This document shows, piece after piece, positions 26,929 through 35,183 of a stretch of 64,000 bases of DNA (position 1 is its first letter; the number at the start of each line of letters is the position of its first letter). The stretch is from Bacteroidales bacterium UBA6192. GTDB lineage: Bacteria > Bacteroidota > Bacteroidia > Bacteroidales > F082. The stretch is taken from NCBI GenBank assembly GCA_002422725.1, contig DITE01000058.1:7509-71508 (forward strand). Reading direction: 5' to 3'. Below the pieces are notes generated by a model, which had not been told where the DNA came from, made no database searches, and worked only from the letters and a program-made list of their open reading frames with translations. Made by a program: the position numbers and the translations under genes.

Positions 26929-27576
26929 ATGGAAGATTCATACCGGCACAAAGGCCTCAGGAAGCAGTTAGTAGAGAGTATACGCACTAAGGGGATTGCC
27001 GATGAACGCGTATTGGCGGCAATTGAGAAAATTCCACGTCACATCTTCCTCGATTCCTCTTTTCTGGAGTTCGCCTATCAGGATAAACCTTTTCCTATTG
27101 GTTCGGGACAGACGATCTCACAGCCTTACACCGTAGCCTTTCAATCGGAGTTGTTGCTGGTAAAAAAAGGCATGAAGGTGTTGGAGATTGGCACCGGATC
27201 GGGCTATCAGGCCTGTGTGCTGGCCGAAATCGGCGCACGTGTTTTCAGCATCGAAAGGCAACGGAAACTTTTTCTGCGGACACGTGAATTCATTGCCAAA
27301 ATAGGCTATCCGGTGAAAGTGTTTCTGGGCGATGGATACGAAGGACTTGCTTCATTTGCACCCTTCGACCGCATTTTAATTACCGCCGCTGCTCCCGAAA
27401 TACCCCAGCCCCTGATCGATCAGCTTAAACCCGGAGGCATTCTGGTTATCCCGTTTGGTAAAGACGATCTGCAGCAAATGCTTCGCATTACCAAAAATAC
27501 CGATGGCACCCTGACAACCGAAAAACATGGAGCTTTCAGGTTTGTGCCGCTTCTGGGCGATCTTGGAAATGACTAA
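26929..27576 (+). CDS. pcm: protein-L-isoaspartate O-methyltransferase
   Basis: The 215-residue SAM-dependent enzyme methylates isoaspartyl residues in aged proteins so that they can return to aspartate. Motifs: PFPIGSGQTISQPYTVAFQ (substrate loop), VLEIGTGSGYQACVLAEIGA (SAM-binding), FDRILITAAAPEIP and PGGILVIPFG. Length is typical. It stands alone; it is divergent from the Gfo/Idh gene and about 360 bases before the aromatic hydroxylase. Confidence 0.94.
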   Translation: MEDSYRHKGLRKQLVESIRTKGIADERVLAAIEKIPRHIFLDSSFLEFAYQDKPFPIGSGQTISQPYTVAFQSELLLVKKGMKVLEIGTGSGYQACVLAEIGARVFSIERQRKLFLRTREFIAKIGYPVKVFLGDGYEGLASFAPFDRILITAAAPEIPQPLIDQLKPGGILVIPFGKDDLQQMLRITKNTDGTLTTEKHGAFRFVPLLGDLGND

Positions 27577-27875
27577 GATAGTTGAGGGCACTTTCCTCAT
27601 TATGGTTTAATTTTTCTCATTAAATGATAAGAAAAAGTTCATTATCAATGATATTTTCTTTACTAAGCAAGTGGGTAAATCACTGGTAAATGATCGTTGC
27701 CTCTAAAACCCATTTTCAGCAATCAGCCTTCTGATTGTCCAAAAACTGCCTGTAGTTATCCGGACTTAAGGGAAGCATTGTTGAAGGAGACTTTAAAAGC
27801 CAGTAATCTTTTATGATACCTGACGTTGACTTTTTCGGTAAAATGTTAATTTTTCCGAAATCGATTGCAATTCTG

Positions 27876-27905
27876 TTGTGTGTTTGAGCGAAATTGGTAT
27901 TTTCG
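27876..27905 (+). promoter_or_regulatory. promoter of the phenylalanine hydroxylase gene
   Basis: TTG at 27876-27878, a 19-base spacer and TATTTTCG at 27898-27905 fit TTG-N19-TAnnTTTG with one mismatch, 31 bases before the ATG. The rest of the 27577-27936 spacer is AT-rich with no gene, hairpin or repeat that could be supported. Confidence 0.6.
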
Positions 27906-27936
27906 CACTATTCAAAATCATTCTAAATAAGCTCGT

Positions 27937-29661
27937 ATGTCACACAATAATGTTTTGGAGCGCCTTCCACACCACCTTAGGAAATTGATTATCGACCAGC
28001 ATTATGAGAACTATACCTGGCAAGACCATTCAGTTTGGCGGTTCGTGATGCGGCAGAATGTAGCTTTTCTTAAAGATAAGGCCCATCAATCCTATATCAA
28101 TGGGTTGGGCAAAACTGGCATTAGTATTGATCAGATTCCGGATATTGACACCATGAACCGGATTTTAGCCGATATAGGTTGGGCAGCTGTAACCGTGGAT
28201 GGGTTTATACCACCGGCAGCTTTTATGGAGTTTCAGGCCTACAATGTGCTGGTAATTGCGGCTGACATCAGACCCATCGACCAGCTGGAATACACCCCTG
28301 CACCGGATATCATTCACGAAGCTGCAGGCCATGCACCCATTATTGCTGATCCTGAATATGCTGAGTACCTTCGCTATTTTGGTGAGGTAGGTTCCAAAGC
28401 ATTCTCCTCTTCTGCCGATTTCGCCCTGTATGAAGCCATACGACATTTGTCAATTCTAAAAGCCGACCCAAATACCCCAGTGAATGACATTAGCAAAGCC
28501 GAAGAGCATCTGGCCGGACTTGAAGCGAGTCTTGGCCTGCCTTCTGAAATGGCCCTTGTTCGCAACCTGCACTGGTGGACTGTGGAATACGGAATGATTG
28601 GCGATCTGAAGAGCCCCAGAATTTATGGAGCCGGATTGTTGTCGTCTATTGGAGAAAGTGCCAATGCCATGAGCGACAAGGTGTTGAAGCTGCCATATAG
28701 TATCGATGCAGTATATTACAACTTCGACATTACCACGCAGCAGCCACAGCTTTTTGTAACCCCCGATTTTGCTCATCTAACCACTGTGCTGGATGAATTC
28801 GCCAACAGTATGGCTTTACGCAAGGGTGGAATAGAGGGTTTGCTGAAAGCGATCGAATCGGCTAATACAGCAACTTGTGTTTATAGTTCAGGCTTGCAGG
28901 TTACCGGTACTTTTACCGACTATATTCTGCACCAGAATCAAGCTGTTTACATGTTTACCAAGGGACCAACCATGCTCAGTTTTGCAAACCGGAAGCTCGA
29001 TGGTCATGGAAAGGACTACCACAGTCAGGGGTTTGGATCACCCATCGGACGAATCAAAAATGCCATCAAACCACCACGTTATCTTGATGATTATGACCTC
29101 ATGCAGCTTGGTGTGGTCGTTGGAAAAATAGTCTCCCTTGAATTTGAATCGGGTGTTACCATACACGGAAAACTCCTCTCAACCACGCGAATGCAAGGCA
29201 ATCTGCTGTTGTTGAGTTTTACCGATTGTACGGTTCGTTATCAAGACAGGTTATTGTTTGATCCTTCCTGGGGCGTGTTTGATATGGCGGTTGGCGAGTC
29301 AATTGTGTCTGCATACGGCGGGCCCGCGGATGCCGATGGGTTTGGACTGGAATATCCCGTACCTGCCGAGAAAACACATAAAATTCATTATTCCGTTAAA
29401 CAGCTGGAATTACATCAGTTATATGGTCAATTCAGGAAGATCAGGGAAGGGAAAAGTGGTTATGACCAACTTCCACATATCTGGGAAAGACTGAAAAATG
29501 ACTATCCAAACGATTGGCTGCTTCCAGTTGAGTTTAATGAGTTGCTAAAATCAACAAATATTGATGGGCTCAACCAAAAGGATATATTGCAATATCTGAA
29601 TGATCTGAAAACCACTCGGCCAGATTTTGCAAACCTGATCGACAGAGGAATAAAGGTATAA
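27937..29661 (+). CDS. aromatic amino acid hydroxylase (phenylalanine 4-monooxygenase type)
   Basis: The 574-residue non-heme iron, pterin-dependent hydroxylase probably converts phenylalanine to tyrosine. The iron ligands are visible: IIHEAAGHAPI gives His127 and His132, and WWTVEYGM gives Glu217. The catalytic domain occupies about residues 20-300. The ~270-residue C-terminal part (from about VTGTFTDYILHQNQAVYMF) is an addition absent from the classical ~300-residue bacterial PAH; long forms of similar size are known in Bacillus and Bacteroidota. No N-terminal ACT domain. It has its own promoter, and the rest of the tyrosine breakdown route lies about 2 kb further on the other strand. Substrate choice (Phe versus Trp) is inferred from that context. 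Confidence 0.88.
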   Translation: MSHNNVLERLPHHLRKLIIDQHYENYTWQDHSVWRFVMRQNVAFLKDKAHQSYINGLGKTGISIDQIPDIDTMNRILADIGWAAVTVDGFIPPAAFMEFQAYNVLVIAADIRPIDQLEYTPAPDIIHEAAGHAPIIADPEYAEYLRYFGEVGSKAFSSSADFALYEAIRHLSILKADPNTPVNDISKAEEHLAGLEASLGLPSEMALVRNLHWWTVEYGMIGDLKSPRIYGAGLLSSIGESANAMSDKVLKLPYSIDAVYYNFDITTQQPQLFVTPDFAHLTTVLDEFANSMALRKGGIEGLLKAIESANTATCVYSSGLQVTGTFTDYILHQNQAVYMFTKGPTMLSFANRKLDGHGKDYHSQGFGSPIGRIKNAIKPPRYLDDYDLMQLGVVVGKIVSLEFESGVTIHGKLLSTTRMQGNLLLLSFTDCTVRYQDRLLFDPSWGVFDMAVGESIVSAYGGPADADGFGLEYPVPAEKTHKIHYSVKQLELHQLYGQFRKIREGKSGYDQLPHIWERLKNDYPNDWLLPVEFNELLKSTNIDGLNQKDILQYLNDLKTTRPDFANLIDRGIKV

Positions 29662-29902
29662 ATGCTTATTATACCTTGGCTGAGACCAAAATGCAGGTAA
29701 AATCAAGTGATTACTTTATGAGAATAGATTGCTATACTTTCCTTTCTATTCGATGATTTGCCTTATTGGTTTTTGCAAGCCAGAACCTATCTTTTTGCTT
29801 TTCCTACAAAGCAGGCAGCATTCATTTTCAAAGCAGTGCTGATCATAATCTTCTACGTAGTATAATTTCAGGTAGCCGTAGACTTTATATGAGTGATGAC
29901 TT

Positions 29903-30892
29903 TCACCGGTCTGGGCTGATAGAAATAACGACATTGCCTTTTTTATGTCCTGTATCTACATATCGGTGCGCTTCAGCAACTTGCTCAAGAGGATAAATGC
30001 GGTCGATGGCAGCCCTCAGATGACCTGCCTCGATAAGTTGTTTCAAATAGCGGAGATCCTTTTCTTGCTCAGTTGGTGTGCCAAAAATTACTTTTTTTCC
30101 TCTGCTGATTTTGGTTGTCAGCATATTGAACATTTCCTTCGGGCCACCTGCAACAGCCAGATAGTGTCCTTTGCTGCTCAAGGACTTTTTATTCCTGGCA
30201 AACGACACGCGACGCACAACTGTGTCGAAAATAATGTCATACTTTTCGCCATTTTGAGTATAGTCATCAAGTGTATAATCAATAGTTTTGTGGGCACCCA
30301 ATGTCTGCGCAAGTCCTATTCCTGCTGAGCTGCACACTGCGGTTACTTCTGCCCCGAAATATCTTGCAAGTTGCACTGCATAACTGCCAACACCTCCTGT
30401 AGCACCGATTATCAAAACTTTCTGCCCTTGTTGAATACCGGCTCTGTCGCGAAGAAAATACAAGGCTGTACCAGCGCCAAATGGTATGGCTGCAGCTTCT
30501 CCCCACGACATATTGGAAGGCTTCAGAGTCAATGCACTGTTTTCGTGCCGGCAGGTAAATTCTGCATAAGCACCGAAGCGGGTTGAATCAATGCCAAAAA
30601 CCTGATCGCCAATTTTGAATTTACTCACTTTTTTACCGGTTTGCACAATCTCACCGGATAACTCTGTCCCCAGAATCTGGATTTTTGGCCTCGTGAAACC
30701 AAACATCAGCCGCGGCAATGGTCCAAAACCGGGCGGCACAAAGGTAAAACCCCTGACATTGCAATCGCCGGTTGTAACGGTTGCTGCTTGCAGCTTAATC
30801 AATACTTCATGCTCGCCGGGCATGGGTTTCTGCACTTCCGCCAGATGCAATACATCCGGTGGTCCATAAGTTCTGTAAACAATTGCTTTCAT
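29903..30892 (-). CDS. zinc-free quinone oxidoreductase/alcohol dehydrogenase family enzyme
   Basis: The 329-residue medium-chain dehydrogenase/reductase starts MKAIVYRTYGPPDVLHLAEV and has the NAD(P)-binding stretch KVLIIGATGGVGSYAVQLAR near residue 147. It lacks the catalytic zinc Cys/His pattern of true alcohol dehydrogenases, so it is closer to NADPH:quinone reductases and NAD(P)-dependent enoyl reductases. It is the last gene of a three-gene operon, starting 8 bases after the XRE regulator. Electron acceptor unknown. The spacer 29662-29902 to the convergent hydroxylase gene holds a 62-codon minus frame with unusual Cys/Tyr content but no recognisable domain. Confidence 0.85.
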   Translation of the reverse strand: MKAIVYRTYGPPDVLHLAEVQKPMPGEHEVLIKLQAATVTTGDCNVRGFTFVPPGFGPLPRLMFGFTRPKIQILGTELSGEIVQTGKKVSKFKIGDQVFGIDSTRFGAYAEFTCRHENSALTLKPSNMSWGEAAAIPFGAGTALYFLRDRAGIQQGQKVLIIGATGGVGSYAVQLARYFGAEVTAVCSSAGIGLAQTLGAHKTIDYTLDDYTQNGEKYDIIFDTVVRRVSFARNKKSLSSKGHYLAVAGGPKEMFNMLTTKISRGKKVIFGTPTEQEKDLRYLKQLIEAGHLRAAIDRIYPLEQVAEAHRYVDTGHKKGNVVISISPDR

Positions 30893-30900
30893 TTTCGTAT

Positions 30901-31149
30901 TTATGGTTTTTGTGTTTTTTTCAGGATAGGGTCGTCGGCATAATCGTAGGAGAATATTTCACTTAGCGGTTCGTCGAAAACATAGGCTATGCGGAATGAC
31001 AGCTCCAGCGTTGGGGAGTACTTTCCGTTTTCAATGGCCACAATTGTCTGGCGGGTAACTCCGGTTTTGTTAGCCAGGTCTTGTTGTGTCATTTCATTGG
31101 CCATAAACCGCAGCCTACGAATGTTATTGGTAATTAGACATTTACTCAT
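30901..31149 (-). CDS. XRE-family helix-turn-helix regulator
   Basis: The 82-residue regulator is a single HTH domain (residues about 10-66: IRRLRFMANEMTQQDLANKT then GVTRQTIVAIENGKYSPTLE), of the short YozG-like kind found beside small membrane proteins. It starts 2 bases after the stop of the 4-TM gene and is followed by the oxidoreductase gene, all in one operon. The operon promoter overlaps a perfect palindrome at 31666-31680, so autorepression is a reasonable inference. Confidence 0.9.
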   Translation of the reverse strand: MSKCLITNNIRRLRFMANEMTQQDLANKTGVTRQTIVAIENGKYSPTLELSFRIAYVFDEPLSEIFSYDYADDPILKKTQKP

Positions 31150-31151
31150 GA

Positions 31152-31610
31152 TTAAATTCCTTTTCTGTAGAAATAGATTTTTGCCACATCGGAAACGATC
31201 CCAGCTGCAAATCCTGACGCAATCAATATAAAAAACATAATATAAGGCTGCATATCAATGGCTTGAGAGCCCATTGCCAGAAAGAATCCAAGAATAAAAA
31301 CCCAATGGGAGGCCCGCAACGCCTTAAGATCAATCATTTTGTCGCGCTCATCAGTGAAATTGGGGGCGTCTTCGTTGGTAACTATTTTGTTGATGATCAC
31401 AAATACAATGTGGATTATGACCTGCACGACAATGGTGATCGGGATGAGCATCAGAAATGCCTGTCCCCAAAACTTGAGATTGTTGATGAGCGTTGGGTCA
31501 GCAGTCAGATACTTTTGATAAACATAAAGAGAATACAGGCCAAGTATGAGGATGGTGTTTACCAGTGACACAATATTCTGTTTTTCCTGAAACGATAATG
31601 GTTCTTTCAT
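31152..31610 (-). CDS. four-helix membrane protein (DUF2178-like)
   Basis: The 152-residue protein shows four hydrophobic helices (about 14-30, 48-70, 97-112, 118-140) separated by a charged loop with DERDKMIDLKALRASHW. This layout, next to a short XRE regulator, resembles the DUF2178/DUF3796-type membrane proteins that pair with such regulators in Bacillota and Bacteroidota. It is the first gene of the operon. Whether it signals to the regulator, transports something or is a target of control is unknown. Confidence 0.7.
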   Translation of the reverse strand: MKEPLSFQEKQNIVSLVNTILILGLYSLYVYQKYLTADPTLINNLKFWGQAFLMLIPITIVVQVIIHIVFVIINKIVTNEDAPNFTDERDKMIDLKALRASHWVFILGFFLAMGSQAIDMQPYIMFFILIASGFAAGIVSDVAKIYFYRKGI

Positions 31611-31631
31611 AAAGTGATATTTTTAGGGGTT

Positions 31632-31693
31632 ATGTCTATAATTAACGACACAAAGATAATAATATTTGACATGATGTCAATAATAATAGACAT
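31632..31693 (-). promoter_or_regulatory. operon promoter with nested operator-like inverted repeats
   Basis: On the minus strand there is a perfect promoter: TTG (plus 31678-31680), 19-base spacer, TATCTTTG (plus 31651-31658). A perfect palindrome TTGACATGATGTCAA (31666-31680) covers the -33 box. Flanking it are ATGTCTAT (31632-31639) and its exact reverse complement ATAGACAT (31686-31693), which share the ATGTC/GACAT core with the palindrome. This fits binding of the encoded XRE regulator to its own promoter. Confidence 0.7.
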
Positions 31694-31839
31694 TATTTTT
31701 ACGATATTTTCTGGTATAGCTACCTTAGTTGTTGTAAATCAAATCACTGATAAATAATGGAAATTTTGTTTGGCATGAAGAAATCGATCACTTAAGTAGC
31801 AAAAGATAGGTTGTCAAATGGATACGGCAATTCACTTTT

Positions 31840-32712
31840 TCAGACGAAAGCCATCAGAAGGGCAAGTGCATCGGCGGGACGACCTTCTGCAATCCAGTTT
31901 TTAGCCAGGGTAAATACATTATTGTGGTTGCTTGATATTTGAGCTTTGAGTTGAGTGTTTTCTCCGAAATTCTGAATTAAGTCTTTATCGGGAAGTTCTT
32001 CCAGATTTCCCATTTGGCCAAGGTCGTTTCCGCTCAGAAAAGGGCTAAAACGGATCTTCTCAGGCAGCCGGTCGATCCCTATTCCCATTGAGGACAATGG
32101 TTTAGGAACAATAAACTTGGCATTTCCCGACGTGCGAACATAATAATCGCCTCCCATTCGACCAACCAGATCGATCTTTTCCTGATCAATTTCCTGTTTA
32201 TCGTTGAGCACCGATTGGTCAACATGCATCAGCAATATGTCGCATATCACCAGATTGCCTGCCCCGGGACCGTCGCCTGTTTCGATTATTTCGCGCACCT
32301 TGCATTCAATCTGCACCGGCGATTCGCTCACACGATAGGGTCTTATACGTTCTGACTGAAGAGGGGTGAGGCCTGCTTTTACAAATTCGTTAACACCTTT
32401 AGGGTATTCGGTACTCGACAGGCTCACCTGTTGCACCATATTGTAGGTAACAACATTGATGACTACTTCGGGAATCTCCCTGAGATTTTGATAGGTGTGT
32501 TTGGTTGTATTGTCGCGTCCACGACGTGAGGGTGAAAAAATCAAGGTCGCAGGGTTTACACCAAAAGCGTTGAAGAAGCTAAACGGCGACAGGTTTGGAT
32601 TGCCATCAGCGTCAATAGTGCTGGCCAGGGCAATAGGGCGTGGGGCTATACTGCCAAGAAGGAGCCTGTGGAATTTGCTGTGGTCAAACTTGAGTGGGTC
32701 GATAGGGATCAT
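31840..32712 (-). CDS. flavin reductase family protein in the homogentisate operon
   Basis: The 290-residue protein has the split-barrel FMN-binding fold of the flavin reductase-like family: FHRLLLGSIAPRPIALAST, NLSPFSFFNAFGVNP, LIFSPSRRGRDNTTKHTYQN. After the ~210-residue core it carries about 80 extra residues with GIGIDRLPEKIRFSPFLSG and a helical tail. Its gene follows fahA by 4 bases, so it is made with the tyrosine-catabolic enzymes. A role in this pathway (for example reducing a flavin or a quinone by-product) is inferred only from position. Confidence 0.85.
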   Translation of the reverse strand: MIPIDPLKFDHSKFHRLLLGSIAPRPIALASTIDADGNPNLSPFSFFNAFGVNPATLIFSPSRRGRDNTTKHTYQNLREIPEVVINVVTYNMVQQVSLSSTEYPKGVNEFVKAGLTPLQSERIRPYRVSESPVQIECKVREIIETGDGPGAGNLVICDILLMHVDQSVLNDKQEIDQEKIDLVGRMGGDYYVRTSGNAKFIVPKPLSSMGIGIDRLPEKIRFSPFLSGNDLGQMGNLEELPDKDLIQNFGENTQLKAQISSNHNNVFTLAKNWIAEGRPADALALLMAFV

Positions 32713-32716
32713 TCGC

Positions 32717-33994
32717 TTAGTCTTTGGATGGAAGGATTTTGGTTACGCATTGCCCGAAACCAACCCTAATCTTGCCATTCGTTGCAAAGCCTTTCAAAAT
32801 CAGGGTGTCGTGATCGTGAACGAACACACGCTGGGTACCATCGGAAAGGGTAAGAGGTTTAGTACCTTTCCAGGCAAGCTCGAGCATCGACCCATAAGAA
32901 TCGGGTGTTGGTCCACTGATGGTGCCGGAAGCATACAAGTCGCCGGGGTTGATGTTGCAGCCGTTAACGGTTTGATGAGCCAACTGTTGCGCCATGTTCC
33001 AATACATATATTTGAAGTTGGAGTGGCACACAAGGCTTGCAGCACCACTGGCGGGTTTGATATACACCTGAAGCTGAATATCAAAGTTTCTTTTGCCCGT
33101 TGTTTGGAGATATGGCAACACAGCAGGTTGCTGCAGAGGACCATCAATTCTAAAGGGTTCAAGAGCTTCAAGGGTTACTATCCAGGGACTAACTACTGAA
33201 CCAAAACTTTTAGACAGGAAAGGGCCGAGTGGAACATACTCCCATTTCTGCATGTCGCGTGCTGATAAGTCGTTGAATAGCATTAGGCCAAAGATATGGT
33301 CTTCAGCTTCGTCTACTGGTATTCTGTCGCCAAGAGCAGTTTGTCCACTTGCTACAAATCCCATTTCGAGCTCAAAATCAACTTGTTTACTTGGCCCAAA
33401 AACAGGTGGCAAATTGTCATCGGGCCTTGTCTGTCCTTTGGGGCGATGGATATTTGTACCGGAAACAACAATAGATGAAGCGCGACCATGGTATCCTACC
33501 GGCAGGTGCCGCCAGTTGGGAAGCAGTGCATTTGCAGGATCGCGAAACATTATCCCAACATTGGTGGCATGTTCGATGCTCGAATAAAAGTCGGTGTAGT
33601 CGCCAATAACTACCGGCAAAAGCAACTCAACTTCAGAAACGGGATGCAGAGCCAGCTTGCAGCTGTCAACATCAGATTTTAATTCGCTGCAACCTATCGA
33701 AAACAATTCGGATAATCTTTCTCTAACGGCAACCCGGGCTTGTTTGCCCATGGCGATAAAACTATTGAGTACCGGCTCATAAAATGGACTCAGATCCTCA
33801 AGCCCCAGATCATCGAAATAGCCAAAATCGGCCAGAACAGACAAATCAATGACTGTATCCCCTATGATTGTTGCTGGCACAATATTCCCCTGATAGGAAA
33901 TGATCCCAAAAGGGATGTTTTGTATCGGAAAATCACTGTCGTCCGGCACATTAATCCAGGATTTCAGGGAAGGGTCGTTTGCTTTGTAAGTCAT
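32717..33994 (-). CDS. fahA: fumarylacetoacetase
   Basis: The 425-residue hydrolase splits fumarylacetoacetate to fumarate and acetoacetate, the last step of tyrosine breakdown. Motifs: DYTDFYSSIEHATNVG (catalytic His and metal-binding Asp), YHGRASSIVVSG, FELEMGFV (two metal-binding Glu) and NDLSARDMQKWEYVPLGPF. Length equals the animal and bacterial enzymes (about 420). It is in an operon with hmgA and hppD upstream and the flavin reductase gene downstream. Confidence 0.95.
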   Translation of the reverse strand: MTYKANDPSLKSWINVPDDSDFPIQNIPFGIISYQGNIVPATIIGDTVIDLSVLADFGYFDDLGLEDLSPFYEPVLNSFIAMGKQARVAVRERLSELFSIGCSELKSDVDSCKLALHPVSEVELLLPVVIGDYTDFYSSIEHATNVGIMFRDPANALLPNWRHLPVGYHGRASSIVVSGTNIHRPKGQTRPDDNLPPVFGPSKQVDFELEMGFVASGQTALGDRIPVDEAEDHIFGLMLFNDLSARDMQKWEYVPLGPFLSKSFGSVVSPWIVTLEALEPFRIDGPLQQPAVLPYLQTTGKRNFDIQLQVYIKPASGAASLVCHSNFKYMYWNMAQQLAHQTVNGCNINPGDLYASGTISGPTPDSYGSMLELAWKGTKPLTLSDGTQRVFVHDHDTLILKGFATNGKIRVGFGQCVTKILPSKD

Positions 33995-34068
33995 GGTAAA
34001 ATAATTTTGTCGACAATAATTATTGTGACCTGATTGTCAAATTCAAATTAATGCTGCATCCGGGCAAT

Positions 34069-35166
34069 TTACAATGTGCCCCTGTTTCCCTGTTCCAGCT
34101 CGATGGCTTCGAACAAGGCTTTGAAATTCCCTTTGCCAAAGGATTTGGCGCCTTTGCGCTGAATAATTTCATAAAAAACAGTGGGTCTGTCCTGAACTGG
34201 TTTTGTGAATAACTGAAGCAAATAGCCATCCTCATCGCGGTCGACCAGAATGCGGAGTTTTTTCAACACTTCAATATCTTCGTCTATTTCTTTCACTCTA
34301 TCTATCACGGTATCGTAATAGGAATCAGGAACATGAAGGAAATCAACTCCACGGCTTTTCAATGCTGAAATCGTTTCGATAATGTTGTCAGTGGCCATTG
34401 CAACATGCTGAACGCCAGCGCCACGGTAAAATTCGATGTATTCTTCGATCTGTGATTTCTTTTTTCCTTCGGCCGGTTCGTTGATGGGAAATTTGATACG
34501 CAAATTGCTGTTGGCCATTACCTTGCTCATCAGCGCTGTGTATTCGGTGGAGATATCCTTGTCATCGAAACTGACCAACTGGTCGAATCCCATCACTGTG
34601 GCGTAGAAATTTACCCATTTGTTCATTTCTCCCCAACCAACATTACCTACCATATGATCAACAAATTTCAATCCTACTTCGCCCGGGCGGTATGGGGGGT
34701 CCCATTTTCTAAACCCGGGCATGAAGGATCCGAAATAATTTTTTCGCTCGATAAACAAGTGAATGGTTTCTCCATAGGTATGAATACCACTCATTATCAC
34801 TTCGCCGTTTTCGTCGATTATGGTTTTGGGTTCCAGATAACTCTTTGCGCCACGACTGGTGGTCTCTTTCCATGATTGGCGGGCATCGTCAACCCAAAGG
34901 GCAACGAACTTCACCCCATCGCCATGCATACGGTGATGCTCGGCTATGGGTGAATCGGGTACTATGGCTGAGGTAAGCACAAAGGTGATTTTACCCTGTC
35001 TCAACGCATAGGACGTTCTGTCTTTCAAGCCGGTTTCGAGTCCGGCATAGGCTAGTGGCTGAAAACCAAATGCAGTTTGATAATAATGGGCAGCCTGCCT
35101 GGCATTGCCCACATAAAACTCTACATAGTCGGTACCATTGATGGGAAGAAAATCTGTATTGCTCAT
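34069..35166 (-). CDS. hppD: 4-hydroxyphenylpyruvate dioxygenase
   Basis: The 365-residue Fe(II) dioxygenase turns 4-hydroxyphenylpyruvate into homogentisate. It consists of two vicinal-oxygen-chelate halves; the iron site is in the second half: His in KFVDHMVGNV, His in VQHVAMATDN and Glu in FYEIIQRKG near the C-terminus. The C-terminal helix FGKGNFKALFEAIE that closes the active site is present. It lies between hmgA (17 bases upstream) and fahA (74 bases downstream). Confidence 0.95.
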   Translation of the reverse strand: MSNTDFLPINGTDYVEFYVGNARQAAHYYQTAFGFQPLAYAGLETGLKDRTSYALRQGKITFVLTSAIVPDSPIAEHHRMHGDGVKFVALWVDDARQSWKETTSRGAKSYLEPKTIIDENGEVIMSGIHTYGETIHLFIERKNYFGSFMPGFRKWDPPYRPGEVGLKFVDHMVGNVGWGEMNKWVNFYATVMGFDQLVSFDDKDISTEYTALMSKVMANSNLRIKFPINEPAEGKKKSQIEEYIEFYRGAGVQHVAMATDNIIETISALKSRGVDFLHVPDSYYDTVIDRVKEIDEDIEVLKKLRILVDRDEDGYLLQLFTKPVQDRPTVFYEIIQRKGAKSFGKGNFKALFEAIELEQGNRGTL

Positions 35167-35183
35167 AATATTTTAATTCTAGT

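Noticed and set aside
29746..29934. 62-codon minus-strand frame with CLLCRKSKK as a small zinc protein
   Set aside because: It overlaps the end of the oxidoreductase gene, lacks start signals and matches no family I recognise.
29903..30892. Zinc-dependent alcohol dehydrogenase
   Set aside because: The catalytic and structural zinc cysteines are absent; the quinone-oxidoreductase group fits better.
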